Shown here piece after piece: positions 36,393 through 45,013 of a stretch of 50,966 nt of DNA. The notes beneath the pieces were generated by a model. That model was not told the origin of the DNA. It saw only the letters and a list, made by a program, of their open reading frames with translations, and did not search any database. Each line of letters opens with the position of its first letter. Positions within the stretch are counted from its first letter, which is position 1. The DNA is from Defluviicoccus sp. bin129. GTDB lineage: Bacteria > Pseudomonadota > Alphaproteobacteria > MPNO01. The translations under genes and the position numbers were made by a program. Where the stretch lies: positions 1 through 50,966 of the forward strand of contig MPNO01000029.1 in assembly GCA_002239065.1 (NCBI GenBank), read 5' to 3'.

Positions 36393-38804
36393 CTATGATT
36401 TCAATCGCTCACTCCCGGGGTCGTAAAGCGGTTCGGCATGTACCCTGGCCCGACAGCGGCGACCCAGGATGGCGACTTCGAGCTCGGTGCCGGGCGCGGC
36501 GAGATCCGGCTCGACGAAGGCGAAGGCGATGCTCCGGCCGACGGTGTAGCCGTAAGCGCCGCTGGTGGTCAGGCCGACGAGGCGGCCGTCGGCGTAGACC
36601 GGCTCGTTGCCGTGCGCGTCGGCGTCCGTCGCGTCGACCGACAGATAGACCAGCCGGGTGTCGACACCCTCGCGCGCGCGGCCGGCCACCGCGTCCCTGC
36701 CGATGAACGGGCTGTCGAAATCGACGAACCGGTCGAGCCCGCCCTCGATCGGCGTGAGTTCGGTCGTCAGCTCCAGCCCCCAGGCCTTGTAGCCCTTCTC
36801 CATGCGGAGCGCGTTCATGGCATAGAGGCCGAAATCCCTGACGCCCCAGGCCTCGCCGGCGGCCATCACGGCGTCGTAGAGGGCGTCCATGCGGCTCATC
36901 GGAAGGTGAAGCTCCCAGCCGAGCTCGCCCACATAGGACACCCGGAGCGCCCGTACGGGCACGCCCGCGACCTCGATCTCGCGCGCCGAGAGCCAGGGGA
37001 ACGCGGAATTGCCGAGATCGGCGCCGGTCAGCCCGGCGAGCAGCTCGCGCGAACGCGGGCCCGCCACGGCGAGCACGCCGTAATCGTCGGTAACGTCGGC
37101 AATCTCCACGTCCTCGGATGGGCGCCGGTGCTGCACCAGCCAGTCGTGGTCGTGGGTCTGCGCGACCGAGGACGAGAGCAAATAGAACCGGTTCTCGTCC
37201 AGCCGCGTCACCGTGAACTCGCTCTCGATGCCGCCGAGCTCGGTCAGGGCGTGGGCGAGGGCGACCCGGCCGTTCCGCGGTACCCGGTTGGCGAGGATGC
37301 GATCGAGAAACCCGGCCGCGCCGGGGCCGGCGACGTCGAACTTGGCGAAGGCCGATAGGTCCAGCACGCCGACGCGCTCGCGCACCGCCCGGCATTCCTC
37401 GCCGACCGCGTCGAACCAGTTCATGCGGCGGAAGCCGTAGCGCTCCTCGACGCCCGGCGCCGCGAACCACTTCGCCCGCTCCCAGCCGAAGGTCTCGGCG
37501 AACACGGCACCGCGTTGCGCGAGCCTGTCGTGGATCGGCGTGGTCCGCACCGGACGGCCCGCATCCCGGTACTCGCCGGGATAGCGCACCTGGTACATCT
37601 GGTGGTACTCGTCCACCGCCTTGGACAGGCTGTACCGGCCCATCGACCACGCGCCGAAGCGCCTGGTCTCCATCTCGCGCACGTTGATCTCGGTCTGGCC
37701 GTGCACCATCCACTGCGCCAGGTACTTCCCCGCGCCCGGCCCCTGGGTGATGCCGATGCCGGCCCCGCAGCACATCCAGAAGTTCTCCAGCCCCGGGGCC
37801 GGACCGATGAGAAACCCGCCATCCGGCGTGTGGGTGATGGGCCCGCTGACGACCCGCTTGATGCCTGCGTGTTCGAACGCCGGGATGCGCCTGGCGGCCA
37901 GCTCGAGCCACGGCATCAGGCGGTCGATGTCGGGCGGCAACAGCTCGGCGTCGAACGACCAGTCGATCCCGTCGAGCGCCCAGGCCTGGGCGCCGTCGGT
38001 CTCGTAGGGGCCGACGATCAGCCCCCGCTGTTCCTGGCGGTAGTAGCACGACGCGCGGGGGTCGCGGACCACCGGCGGTTCCCGCTCCAGCGCGTCGACC
38101 GCGTCGAGGTCCTCGGTGACCAGGTACTGATGGACGATGTTGACGATGGGGACGTCGATTCCGACCATCGCGCCGATTTGCGGCGCGAACCCGCCCGCGG
38201 CGTTGACCACGTGCTCGGCGACGATGGTGCCCTGTTCGGTGACGACGTCCCAGCTCCCGTCCGCGCGCCGGGCGATGTCGACGGCGCGGTTGCGCAGCGA
38301 GATCTCGGCGCCGCCGGCGCGCGCGACCGCGGCCATCGCCATGGTGCTGCTGGCGGGATCGGTGTGCCCGTCATCCGGCGTGTAGGCCCCCAGCAGCACG
38401 CCCTCGGTGTCCAGCAGGGGATGCAGCGCGGCGATTTCCGCGGGGCCGATCAGGTGGCACTCCGCGCCGACGCAGCGCAGCACGCCCTGCACGTAGTGAA
38501 ACCAGTCGACTTCATCCCGATTCGTCGCCAGCCGGATCGCGCCGCAGCCGTGCCAGCCCGTGGCATGGCCGGCCTCCGCCTCCAGCCGCCGGTACAGCCG
38601 GGAGCCGTAGAGATGCACCTTGGCCATGTTGAGGCTGCCGATGAAGTGGGGGATCAGCCCGGCCGCGTGCCAGGTGGAGCCGGATGTCAGCTCGCCCTTC
38701 TCCACCAGGACCGCGTCCGACCACCCCTCCTCGACGAGGTGGTAGAGGAGCCCGACCCCCATGACGCCGCCGCCGATCACGGCGACGCGCGTATGCGACT
38801 TCAC
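36393..38804 (-). CDS. Dimethylglycine/sarcosine dehydrogenase-like flavoprotein
   Basis: A 803-residue two-part enzyme. Residues 1-380 are the FAD (DAO) domain: VAVIGGGVMGVGLLYHLVEE is the dinucleotide motif, and SGSTWHAAGL matches the segment that carries the covalent flavin His in dimethylglycine and sarcosine dehydrogenases. Residues about 430-800 are a GcvT folate domain (FDVAGPGAAGFLDRILANRV and FDSPFIGRDAVAGR). Such enzymes oxidise N-methyl groups and pass the one-carbon unit to folate. The GTG at 38804 has a GGCGGAA box; another GTG at 38828 would add eight residues. It is followed by the DmdA-like gene. Confidence 0.88.
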   Translation of the reverse strand: MKSHTRVAVIGGGVMGVGLLYHLVEEGWSDAVLVEKGELTSGSTWHAAGLIPHFIGSLNMAKVHLYGSRLYRRLEAEAGHATGWHGCGAIRLATNRDEVDWFHYVQGVLRCVGAECHLIGPAEIAALHPLLDTEGVLLGAYTPDDGHTDPASSTMAMAAVARAGGAEISLRNRAVDIARRADGSWDVVTEQGTIVAEHVVNAAGGFAPQIGAMVGIDVPIVNIVHQYLVTEDLDAVDALEREPPVVRDPRASCYYRQEQRGLIVGPYETDGAQAWALDGIDWSFDAELLPPDIDRLMPWLELAARRIPAFEHAGIKRVVSGPITHTPDGGFLIGPAPGLENFWMCCGAGIGITQGPGAGKYLAQWMVHGQTEINVREMETRRFGAWSMGRYSLSKAVDEYHQMYQVRYPGEYRDAGRPVRTTPIHDRLAQRGAVFAETFGWERAKWFAAPGVEERYGFRRMNWFDAVGEECRAVRERVGVLDLSAFAKFDVAGPGAAGFLDRILANRVPRNGRVALAHALTELGGIESEFTVTRLDENRFYLLSSSVAQTHDHDWLVQHRRPSEDVEIADVTDDYGVLAVAGPRSRELLAGLTGADLGNSAFPWLSAREIEVAGVPVRALRVSYVGELGWELHLPMSRMDALYDAVMAAGEAWGVRDFGLYAMNALRMEKGYKAWGLELTTELTPIEGGLDRFVDFDSPFIGRDAVAGRAREGVDTRLVYLSVDATDADAHGNEPVYADGRLVGLTTSGAYGYTVGRSIAFAFVEPDLAAPGTELEVAILGRRCRARVHAEPLYDPGSERLKS

Positions 38805-39038
38805 CGCCGATTCCGCCCGCGGATCCACCGGACCCGCGGCCGCGGCGCCCGCCCCGACGGCGCCGATTCAACGAGCGAAATGACTGTCCACATCGCGACC
38901 CCACCCGCGCCGCGCCGCCGTGGAACCCGAAGCGGGTTGCGCGGCGTCCGACGATATCGCCATTACTGCCAATCCGGCACCGACGCAAGCCGTTTTCCGA
39001 CGACCGAAGACGTTTTTTCCGCGCCTGCCGTCCGGCCC

Positions 39039-39704
39039 TCACGCCCCGCTTCGGTGGCGCCCCCGGACGCAGGCGGCGAGACCGGCGAGCAGGGCGGCGA
39101 GGACGGCCCAGCCCTGCCAGGCGCCGAGGGTCGACAGGGTGAAGGCGGAAAGCGCGAGCCACAGCGCCGGAACGACGCATAGCAGGGCCGTCCAGCGGCT
39201 CCGCGCCGCCAGCGCGAACAGGGCGAGGCTGGCGATGGCGGTGGGATCGGGCGCGACGGCCGCGATTTCGGCCTCGCGCCAGGACCGGCCATCGAGCGGC
39301 GCGAGGACGGGCCAGGCAACGACCGCCGCCGCCAGGAGGCCGATCGCCGGGCGCGGCGCTCTCCTCCTCGCCGCGAAGGCGAGCCGGCCCGAGAGGCCGA
39401 GCGCGGCCAGGGAAGCGGCCTCGGCGTAGAACCACCAGGCGAACCACGGCGCGGCCCAGTGGAGGGTCCCGTAGCGCAGCGCCACGAACTGCCACCCGGT
39501 CCAGAGCCACGCCGCGCCGAGCGCCGGACCGAGCCACCGCCCCGACGGAGTCCGGCCCCCGAGCAGGCAGAGGACCAGGATCGCGCTGGCCGCGAGCAGC
39601 ACCGGCTGGACCGGCCACGCGACTTCGTTCGCCAGCGCGAACAGGCGCCAATAGGCGCGCGGCGGGAACGGAACCAGATCCTCCGGCGCCCAGGACCCGG
39701 CCAT
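39039..39704 (-). CDS. Integral membrane protein, DUF6064-like
   Basis: A 221-residue membrane protein with about six to seven hydrophobic helices (WPVQPVLLAASAILVLCLLG, AAPWFAWWFYAEAASLAALG, AIGLLAAAVVAWPVLAPL, WTALLCVVPALWLALSAFTL and others). The start MAGSWAPEDLVPFPPRAYWR and the WLWTGWQFVALRYGTLHWAA segment are like DUF6064 proteins. Function is unknown. It is 21 nt downstream of the exported reductase gene, in the same direction. Confidence 0.72.
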   Translation of the reverse strand: MAGSWAPEDLVPFPPRAYWRLFALANEVAWPVQPVLLAASAILVLCLLGGRTPSGRWLGPALGAAWLWTGWQFVALRYGTLHWAAPWFAWWFYAEAASLAALGLSGRLAFAARRRAPRPAIGLLAAAVVAWPVLAPLDGRSWREAEIAAVAPDPTAIASLALFALAARSRWTALLCVVPALWLALSAFTLSTLGAWQGWAVLAALLAGLAACVRGRHRSGA

Positions 39705-39728
39705 CACCGCCGTTTCTCCGCCGCGGCG

Positions 39729-40631
39729 CTACAGGTCGCGCACATGCGCCGCCATGCGCCGGCGCATGGCGGCGTCCGGCATCGGGCCGAAAGCCGCCGA
39801 CTTGTTCTCGCGCAGATGGTCGACCCGCCGGGTCGCCGGGATGGCGGCGGTGACGGCCGGGTGCGAGAGGATGAACTTGAGCAGGAATTGCGGCCAGGTG
39901 GACACCCCGATCTCGCGCGCCCAGGGCGGCATGGGTTGGCCCGCCAGCCGGTCCGGCAGGCGGCCGCGCCGGAACGGCCGGTTGCAGATGACCGCGATGC
40001 CGCGCTCCAGGGCGAGCGGCAGCAGCCGCCGTTCCGCCTCGCGGTCGAGGATGTTGTAGGTGAGCTGGACGAAATCGGGCGCACGCCGGCGCATGATCTC
40101 CTCGAGCGCGGCGTGCCGGCGCCCGTGCGAGGTGGTGACCCCGGTGTAGCGCAGCCGCCCGGCCTCCTTCATGGCCTCGATCGTGTCGAGGTTCTTCTCC
40201 CAGTCCCACAGATTGTGGATTTGCAGGAGGTCGAACCGTTCGACCCCCCAGCGCCGCGCGGTCTCGGCGATCTGCGACGGCCCGGCGGCGGCCCGGGTCC
40301 ACACCTTGTCGGCGGAGAACAGCCCCTTCGGATGCCCCAGCCTGTCGAGCGAATCGCCGATCACCGCCTGCGACGAGCCGTACATGGGGGACGAGTCCAC
40401 GATGCCCCCGCCCGCCTCGAAGAAGGCGGCCATGACCGCGCGGACCTCGGCGCGCAGAGCCGCATCGTCGCCCACGTTGAAGGTGATCCAGCTGCCGATC
40501 CCGACCGCCGGGACCGGCTCTCCGGTGGAAGGAATGCGCTTCGAAAGCGCCTCCCGGGCCGAGGCGCCGAGCGCGCACGCGGCCAGCGCGGCACCCGCCC
40601 CGGCCAGCACCGCCCGGCGTGTCGTGCGCAT
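39729..40631 (-). CDS. Exported aldo/keto reductase (Tat signal)
   Basis: A 300-residue aldo/keto reductase with an N-terminal twin-arginine-type signal (MRTTRRAVLAGAGAALAACA). The tetrad is visible as D and Y in GGIVDSSPMYGSSQ, K in FSADKVW and H in LLQIHNLWDW; the cofactor region is AIPATRRVDHLRENKSA. The start at 40631 has an AGGAGGGAGAGG box. Export of a folded cofactor-containing oxidoreductase fits the Tat route. It is the second reductase of the family in the window but is not close to the one at 2390. Substrate unknown. Confidence 0.85.
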   Translation of the reverse strand: MRTTRRAVLAGAGAALAACALGASAREALSKRIPSTGEPVPAVGIGSWITFNVGDDAALRAEVRAVMAAFFEAGGGIVDSSPMYGSSQAVIGDSLDRLGHPKGLFSADKVWTRAAAGPSQIAETARRWGVERFDLLQIHNLWDWEKNLDTIEAMKEAGRLRYTGVTTSHGRRHAALEEIMRRRAPDFVQLTYNILDREAERRLLPLALERGIAVICNRPFRRGRLPDRLAGQPMPPWAREIGVSTWPQFLLKFILSHPAVTAAIPATRRVDHLRENKSAAFGPMPDAAMRRRMAAHVRDL

Positions 40632-40785
40632 CGGCCCTCTCCCTCCTGCCTCGCGAGACACTAGAACGCTTTTCGGCGATCTTCGAGTTCGTGTTTTGGA
40701 TGCGGTGTCGAGGGACGGCGGCGATGGATCGCGCCGCGCGGCGTTGCTAAGCTCCGCCCGCCCAACGAACCACGGGATTCCGTCG

Positions 40786-41847
40786 ATGTCCGAGTGTCCG
40801 ATCGAGCCGATTCTCCGTAACGCCTGGTATATCGCCGCCTGGGGCCACGAGGTCACCGACAAGCCGCTGGCGCGGAAGCTGGTCGGCGAGGACGTGGTGC
40901 TGTTCCGCGATGCCTCCGGGCGGGTCGGCGTTCTGGAGGACAGGTGCTGCCACCGCGCCGCGCCGCTCAGCATCGGCTCCGTCGTCGAGGCGGGGCTGCA
41001 ATGCGGCTATCACGGGATGATCTTCGGTCGGGACGGCGAATGCACCGGCAATCCGGGAGAGGAAGAGGACCGCGGGCTCTACCGGGTGCGCGCCTTCCCC
41101 ATCGTCGAGCGGCAGAACTTCGTCTGGGTCTGGATGGGCGATCCCCGGCTTGCCGACGAGAGCACCATCGTCGACTACCCGTTTCACGACGCGGGCGAGG
41201 AATGGCCGTTCCAGTTCGGGTGCTACCGCTACGCCGCGAATTTCATGTTCGTGATCGACAACCTGATGGATCTGACCCATCTCGGCTACGTCCACGGCTC
41301 GACCATCGGCGGGTTTCCGCAATCCCATGTCGATGCGGAGATGGAGACGGAGGCGACGGAGAACGGCGCCAAATTCCTCAGATGGATGATGGCCTCGCCG
41401 CCGCCGCCTTCCTTTGTCGCCATCGGCGGGTTCGAGAGTCCCGTCGACCGCTGGTCGGATTTCGAGTACGTGGCGCCCGCCTCGGTGCTGCAATGGGGCG
41501 GCGCGCTCGACGTCGGACGCGGCGCGCGCGAGAACCGCAACCAGGAGGGCGGGGTCTCGCTCAGGCTGTTCCACCATGCGACGCCCGAATCGGAAACCAG
41601 CTGCCATTATTTCTGGTCCGTCGCCAACCGCAACCGCGCCCCGGACTCCCCGGAAGGGGAGCAGTTCTACCGTGACATTTGCGATGCCTTCCTCGAGGAC
41701 AAGGCGATGATCGAGGCCCAACAGGCGGCGATCTCGCGGGATCCCGGACGCGGGCTGCACTACCGGCGGCACGACGAGGCGGTGGCGCTCGCCCGCCGGG
41801 CGCTGCACCGCATGTCCGCCGCCGAGCTCAGATCCGCCGCCGAGTAG
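40786..41847 (+). CDS. Rieske oxygenase, VanA-like
   Basis: A 353-residue non-heme iron oxygenase subunit. The Rieske centre is C54-x-H56 (RCCHR) with C73-x-x-H76 (CGYHG). The mononuclear iron site is in IDNLMDLTHLGYVHG (residues 157-171; H165 and H170). It is closest in layout to vanillate O-demethylase oxygenase VanA (NAWYIAAWGHEV start, FVWVWMGDPRLAD). No VanB-type reductase is adjacent. It likely removes methyl groups or hydroxylates an aromatic or similar compound; substrate unproven. It is divergent from the exported reductase. Confidence 0.88.
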   Translation: MSECPIEPILRNAWYIAAWGHEVTDKPLARKLVGEDVVLFRDASGRVGVLEDRCCHRAAPLSIGSVVEAGLQCGYHGMIFGRDGECTGNPGEEEDRGLYRVRAFPIVERQNFVWVWMGDPRLADESTIVDYPFHDAGEEWPFQFGCYRYAANFMFVIDNLMDLTHLGYVHGSTIGGFPQSHVDAEMETEATENGAKFLRWMMASPPPPSFVAIGGFESPVDRWSDFEYVAPASVLQWGGALDVGRGARENRNQEGGVSLRLFHHATPESETSCHYFWSVANRNRAPDSPEGEQFYRDICDAFLEDKAMIEAQQAAISRDPGRGLHYRRHDEAVALARRALHRMSAAELRSAAE

Positions 41848-41941
41848 CGTCGGCAAACGCCGCCTCCGCTGGCGCCCTCCCGCGGCGGGTGCTAGGGTTT
41901 TTGTCTCGGCACCTGGCTGACCGGTTGCGAAGGGGAGAGCG

Positions 41942-42151
41942 ATGGGCGACGTGATCCAGCTCAACCAGTACCGGAAGAAGCGCTCGCGGCTCGCCCGCGG
42001 CAAGGACGCGGCGGAGAACCGCGCCAGGCACGGCCGGACCAAGCAGGCGAAGGAGGCCGAGCGGCGCTCGCGGGAACGCGAGGCGCTCGACCTCGATGCC
42101 AAGCTGATCGAGGACAAGACCGACCGCGAGGGCGGCCCCAAACGGAGCTGA
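41942..42151 (+). CDS. DUF4169 family small protein
   Basis: A 69-residue, very basic and charged protein: MGDVIQLNQYRKKRSRLARG, then a long Arg/Glu/Lys-rich helix to the end. The N-terminal GDVIxLNQYRK pattern is typical of DUF4169, a small family common in Alphaproteobacteria without known function. It is preceded by GGGGAGAGCG. It converges with the flavoprotein gene, with 10 nt between stops. Confidence 0.8.
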   Translation: MGDVIQLNQYRKKRSRLARGKDAAENRARHGRTKQAKEAERRSREREALDLDAKLIEDKTDREGGPKRS

Positions 42152-42161
42152 GGATAGCGGG

Positions 42162-43562
42162 CTACCCCGCGGCGACCGCTTCGGGATCGACGATCTTCCC
42201 CGGGTTCATCAGATTGCCGGGGTCGAGCGCCTGCTTGATCGTGCGCATCACGGCCACCCCTTCGCCGTGCTCGGCGGCGAGGTATTTCTTCTTGCCGTAG
42301 CCCACCCCGTGCTCGCCGGTGCAGGTGCCGCCCATCGCGAGCGCGCGCGCGATCAGCCGTTCGTTGACCGCAGTCGCGGTGGCGAGCTCCGCCTCGTCCT
42401 CGGGGTCGAGCACGAAGTCGATGTGGAAATTGCCGTCGCCGACATGACCCACGATCGGCGCCAGCAGATCGGTCGCGGCGATGTCGCTGCGCGTCTCGGC
42501 GATGCATTCGGCGAGCCGCGAGATCGGCACGCAGACATCGGTGGGCCAGGCGCGGCAGCCGGGGCGGAGCCCCATATTGGCGTAATGCGCGTCATGGCGG
42601 GCCTGCCACAGGGTGTTGCGGTCCTCCTGGCGGGTCGCCCACTGGAACCCGGCGCCGCCGTGCTCGGCGGCGATCGCCTGTGCCGTCCCGGCCTGCTCGG
42701 CGACCGAGGCCTCGCTGCCGTGGAACTCGAAGAACAGCACCGGGCGGTCGGGGAGCTCGGTCCTGGACCAGCGGTTGATCGCGGCGATCTGCACCTCGTC
42801 GGCGAGCTCGATGCGCGCCACCGGCACGCCCGACTGGATGATCCGGATGCAGGTCTCGACCGCGTCGTCGACGCCCGGGAAGGCGCAGACCGCCGCCGAG
42901 ATCGCCTCCGGGATGCCGGCGAGGCGGAGCGTCACCTCGACGATCACGCCGAGCGTCCCCTCCGATCCGACGAAGAGCCGCGTGAGATCGTACCCCGCCG
43001 ACGACTTGCGCGCCCTGGTGCCGGTGCGGATCACCCGCCCGTCGGCGAGTACCGCGGTCAGCCCGAGCACGTTGTCGCGCATCGTGCCGTAGCGCACCGC
43101 GTTGGTGCCCGAGGCGCGGGTCGCCGCCATGCCGCCGATCGTGGCGTCGGCGCCGGGGTCGATCGGGAAGAACAGCCCGGTGTCGCGGAGATGGGTGTTG
43201 AGCTGCTTGCGGGTCACGCCGGGCTCGACCCGGACGTCGAGATCGGCCGCGTTGACCTCGATCACCCGGTTCATCCGCGACAGATCGATCGACACCCCGC
43301 CGTCCAGCGCCGCGACATGGCCTTCGAGCGAGGTGCCGACACCGAACGGGATCATCGGGGTGGCGTGCTCGCGGCAGAGCCCGACCACGGCGACCACCTC
43401 GTCGACCGTCTCGGGGAAGACGACGATGTCGGGCGGGAAGCCCGGGTGGTGCGATTCGTCGCGCCCGTGGCTTTCGCGCACCACGGCCGAGGTCGAGACG
43501 CGGTCGCCCAGCAGCTCGCGCAGCCGGTCGGCGAGGCGGTCGTTGCTTAGGGTCGTGGCCAT
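42162..43562 (-). CDS. FAD-linked oxidase (D-lactate/glycolate dehydrogenase family)
   Basis: A 466-residue flavoprotein of the GlcD/D-lactate dehydrogenase family. Residues about 40-215 are the FAD-binding domain (PFGVGTSLEGHVAALDGGVS, DPGADATIGGMAATRASGTN, FVGSEGTLGVIVEVTLRL). The C-terminal part is FAD-oxidase C with VGHVGDGNFHIDFVLDPEDE and TGEHGVGYGKKKYLAAEHG. It oxidises a 2-hydroxy acid; D-lactate, glycolate or another cannot be chosen. No GlcE/GlcF genes are beside it. It follows the hydro-lyase gene by 13 nt, so they are likely co-transcribed. Confidence 0.9.
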   Translation of the reverse strand: MATTLSNDRLADRLRELLGDRVSTSAVVRESHGRDESHHPGFPPDIVVFPETVDEVVAVVGLCREHATPMIPFGVGTSLEGHVAALDGGVSIDLSRMNRVIEVNAADLDVRVEPGVTRKQLNTHLRDTGLFFPIDPGADATIGGMAATRASGTNAVRYGTMRDNVLGLTAVLADGRVIRTGTRARKSSAGYDLTRLFVGSEGTLGVIVEVTLRLAGIPEAISAAVCAFPGVDDAVETCIRIIQSGVPVARIELADEVQIAAINRWSRTELPDRPVLFFEFHGSEASVAEQAGTAQAIAAEHGGAGFQWATRQEDRNTLWQARHDAHYANMGLRPGCRAWPTDVCVPISRLAECIAETRSDIAATDLLAPIVGHVGDGNFHIDFVLDPEDEAELATATAVNERLIARALAMGGTCTGEHGVGYGKKKYLAAEHGEGVAVMRTIKQALDPGNLMNPGKIVDPEAVAAG

Positions 43563-43575
43563 TGGCGTTCTCCCG

Positions 43576-44370
43576 TCAGACCCGCGTCGAGGCGGCGGTC
43601 CGGTCGCCGACGAACATGCAGCCCGGCATGTGGGTGATGGCGAGCGAGGGCCGCGCGTTGAGGATCGCCTCCTGCGGCGTGACCCCGCAGGCCCAGAACA
43701 CCGGAATCTGGTCGTCGTCGACGGTTACCGGCTTGCCGTATTCCGGCCGCGCGATGTCGTCGATGCCGATCGCCCCGGGGTCGCCGCGATGGACCGGCCC
43801 GCCATGCGCCATCGGGTAGCGGGCGGTGATCTCCCCGGCGCGGTCGGCGTCGGCCGGCGTGAAGGGGCGCATCGAGACCACCATCGGGCCTGCGAAGGCG
43901 CCCGCGGGGACGGTCTCCCGGTCGGTGCGGTACATCGAGACATAGCCGGTCTCGGCGATATGGCGGATCTCGAGCCCGGCGCTTTGCAGCGCGTCTTCGG
44001 CGATGAACGAGCAGCCGAGCAGGAAGGTCACCAGGTCGTCGCGCCAGAGCCCGGCGATCTCGCGCGGCTCGGCGACGCATTCGCCGTCGCGGAACACGCG
44101 GTAGCGCGGCAAATCGGTGCGGATGTCGGCCCCCGGCGCGGTCGCGCGCGGCACCGGGTCGCCGCGGCCGAGGATCTCCAGCACCGGGCAGGGGCGGGGG
44201 TTGCGCTCGCAATAGGCGGCGAAGTCCTCGGCATCGGCCGCCGGCAGGATCACCATGTTCGCCTGGACATGCCCCGGCGCGTGGCCCGAGGTCGGCCCGT
44301 CATAGAGCCCCTCCCGGCACAGCCGCCTGAGTTCCGCCGGATCGGCGATGCTCTCGATGGTGTCGCTCAA
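43576..44370 (-). CDS. Putative hydro-lyase (DUF1445)
   Basis: A 264-residue protein of the DUF1445/YcsI family, called putative hydro-lyase; a mammalian relative is a D-glutamate cyclase. Conserved stretches are GHAPGHVQANMVILP, DLVTFLLGCSFIAEDALQ, GPMVVSMRPFTPADADRA and HGGPVHRGDPGAIGIDD, then FWACGVTPQEAILNARPSLA and ITHMPGCMFVGD. The gene is full length. It is upstream of the flavoprotein gene in the same direction, which suggests a shared hydroxy- or amino-acid route. Confidence 0.87.
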   Translation of the reverse strand: MSDTIESIADPAELRRLCREGLYDGPTSGHAPGHVQANMVILPAADAEDFAAYCERNPRPCPVLEILGRGDPVPRATAPGADIRTDLPRYRVFRDGECVAEPREIAGLWRDDLVTFLLGCSFIAEDALQSAGLEIRHIAETGYVSMYRTDRETVPAGAFAGPMVVSMRPFTPADADRAGEITARYPMAHGGPVHRGDPGAIGIDDIARPEYGKPVTVDDDQIPVFWACGVTPQEAILNARPSLAITHMPGCMFVGDRTAASTRV

Positions 44371-44449
44371 GGCCGCGAGGCTCCGTCCCGTCCGGCGTCA
44401 GAATAGCCGCGCGCCGCGCCGCGCGGAAGCGGGGCCATGGGGAAACGCC

Positions 44450-44635
44450 TCAAATCCGCCGCGCGACGTCTTCGGCCGACCGGCCGAGCTCGCTGCCGTC
44501 GCCCAGCGCTTCGCAGGTCGCCTGGAAGTCCCGCGTGTAGCGCTCGGTTTGCGTCTCGCCCCAGCGGCCGGCGGTGTATTACCAGATTTCCCCGAGATCG
44601 GCCCGGGCGGCGGGCGACAGCGCATACCCCGCCAT
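44450..44635 (-). pseudogene. parE: ParE-like toxin remnant
   Basis: The frame begins MAGYALSPAARADLGEIW, a clean ParE N-terminus, then has an in-frame TAA (44579-44581) and continues YTAGRWGETQTERYTRDFQA through GRSAEDVARRI before a second stop. The internal TAA breaks the IW-x-Y motif, and the C-terminal strands (the YRI-type and HER-type segments) are missing. It is therefore doubly inactivated. Its ATG lies 6 nt after the stop of the intact parD at 44641-44877. It overlaps no other gene. Confidence 0.8.
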
Positions 44636-44640
44636 TCCGT

Positions 44641-44877
44641 TCAGCCGGATTTTCTCGCGGCGATGAACGTCTCGAAATCGAACGCGGACGCGGAACCCGA
44701 ACGTTCGCCTTCGGCCAGGGCCTCGCGCAGGGACTCCAGCCGGGCTTCATGCTCTTCGAGCAGCCGCAACCCGGCCCGCACCACGTCGCTGGCCGAGCTG
44801 TACCGCCCCGACGCGATGCGCTCATCGATGAAGCCGACGAAGTGATCGCCGAGAGAGACCGACGTATTGCGCGGCAT
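44641..44877 (-). CDS. parD: ParD-like antitoxin, now orphan
   Basis: A 78-residue antitoxin: NTSVSLGDHFVGFIDERIAS is the ribbon-helix-helix, followed by GRYSSASDVVRAGLRLLEEH, the ParD signature, and an acidic tail. A strong AAGGAGA box precedes the ATG, and a promoter with an operator-like palindrome is visible upstream (44899-44926). Its toxin gene (44450-44635) is broken. It could still regulate its own promoter or neutralise related toxins elsewhere; the ParE at 22632 is a different subgroup by eye. Confidence 0.83.
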   Translation of the reverse strand: MPRNTSVSLGDHFVGFIDERIASGRYSSASDVVRAGLRLLEEHEARLESLREALAEGERSGSASAFDFETFIAARKSG

Positions 44878-44898
44878 GACGGGTCTCCTTTCCGCCGC

Positions 44899-44926
44899 AG
44901 AGTACCAATATCTGGTAATTCCGCAA
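44899..44926 (-). promoter_or_regulatory. Putative promoter and operator of the orphan parD
   Basis: Minus strand: TTGCGG (44921-44926), 16-nt spacer, TACTCT (44899-44904). Between them is the palindrome TACCA-ATATC-TGGTA (44903-44917), the usual placement for an autoregulatory ParD site. An AAGGAGA ribosome-binding site lies between this and the start at 44877. Confidence 0.5.
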
Positions 44927-45013
44927 GACCGGTCGCGGGTCGGCAACCTGGCCCCACCCCGATCCGATTCCGCCCCGCGACGCCGGGTGCTAGATTGCCT
45001 GCGGGGGAGCGAG

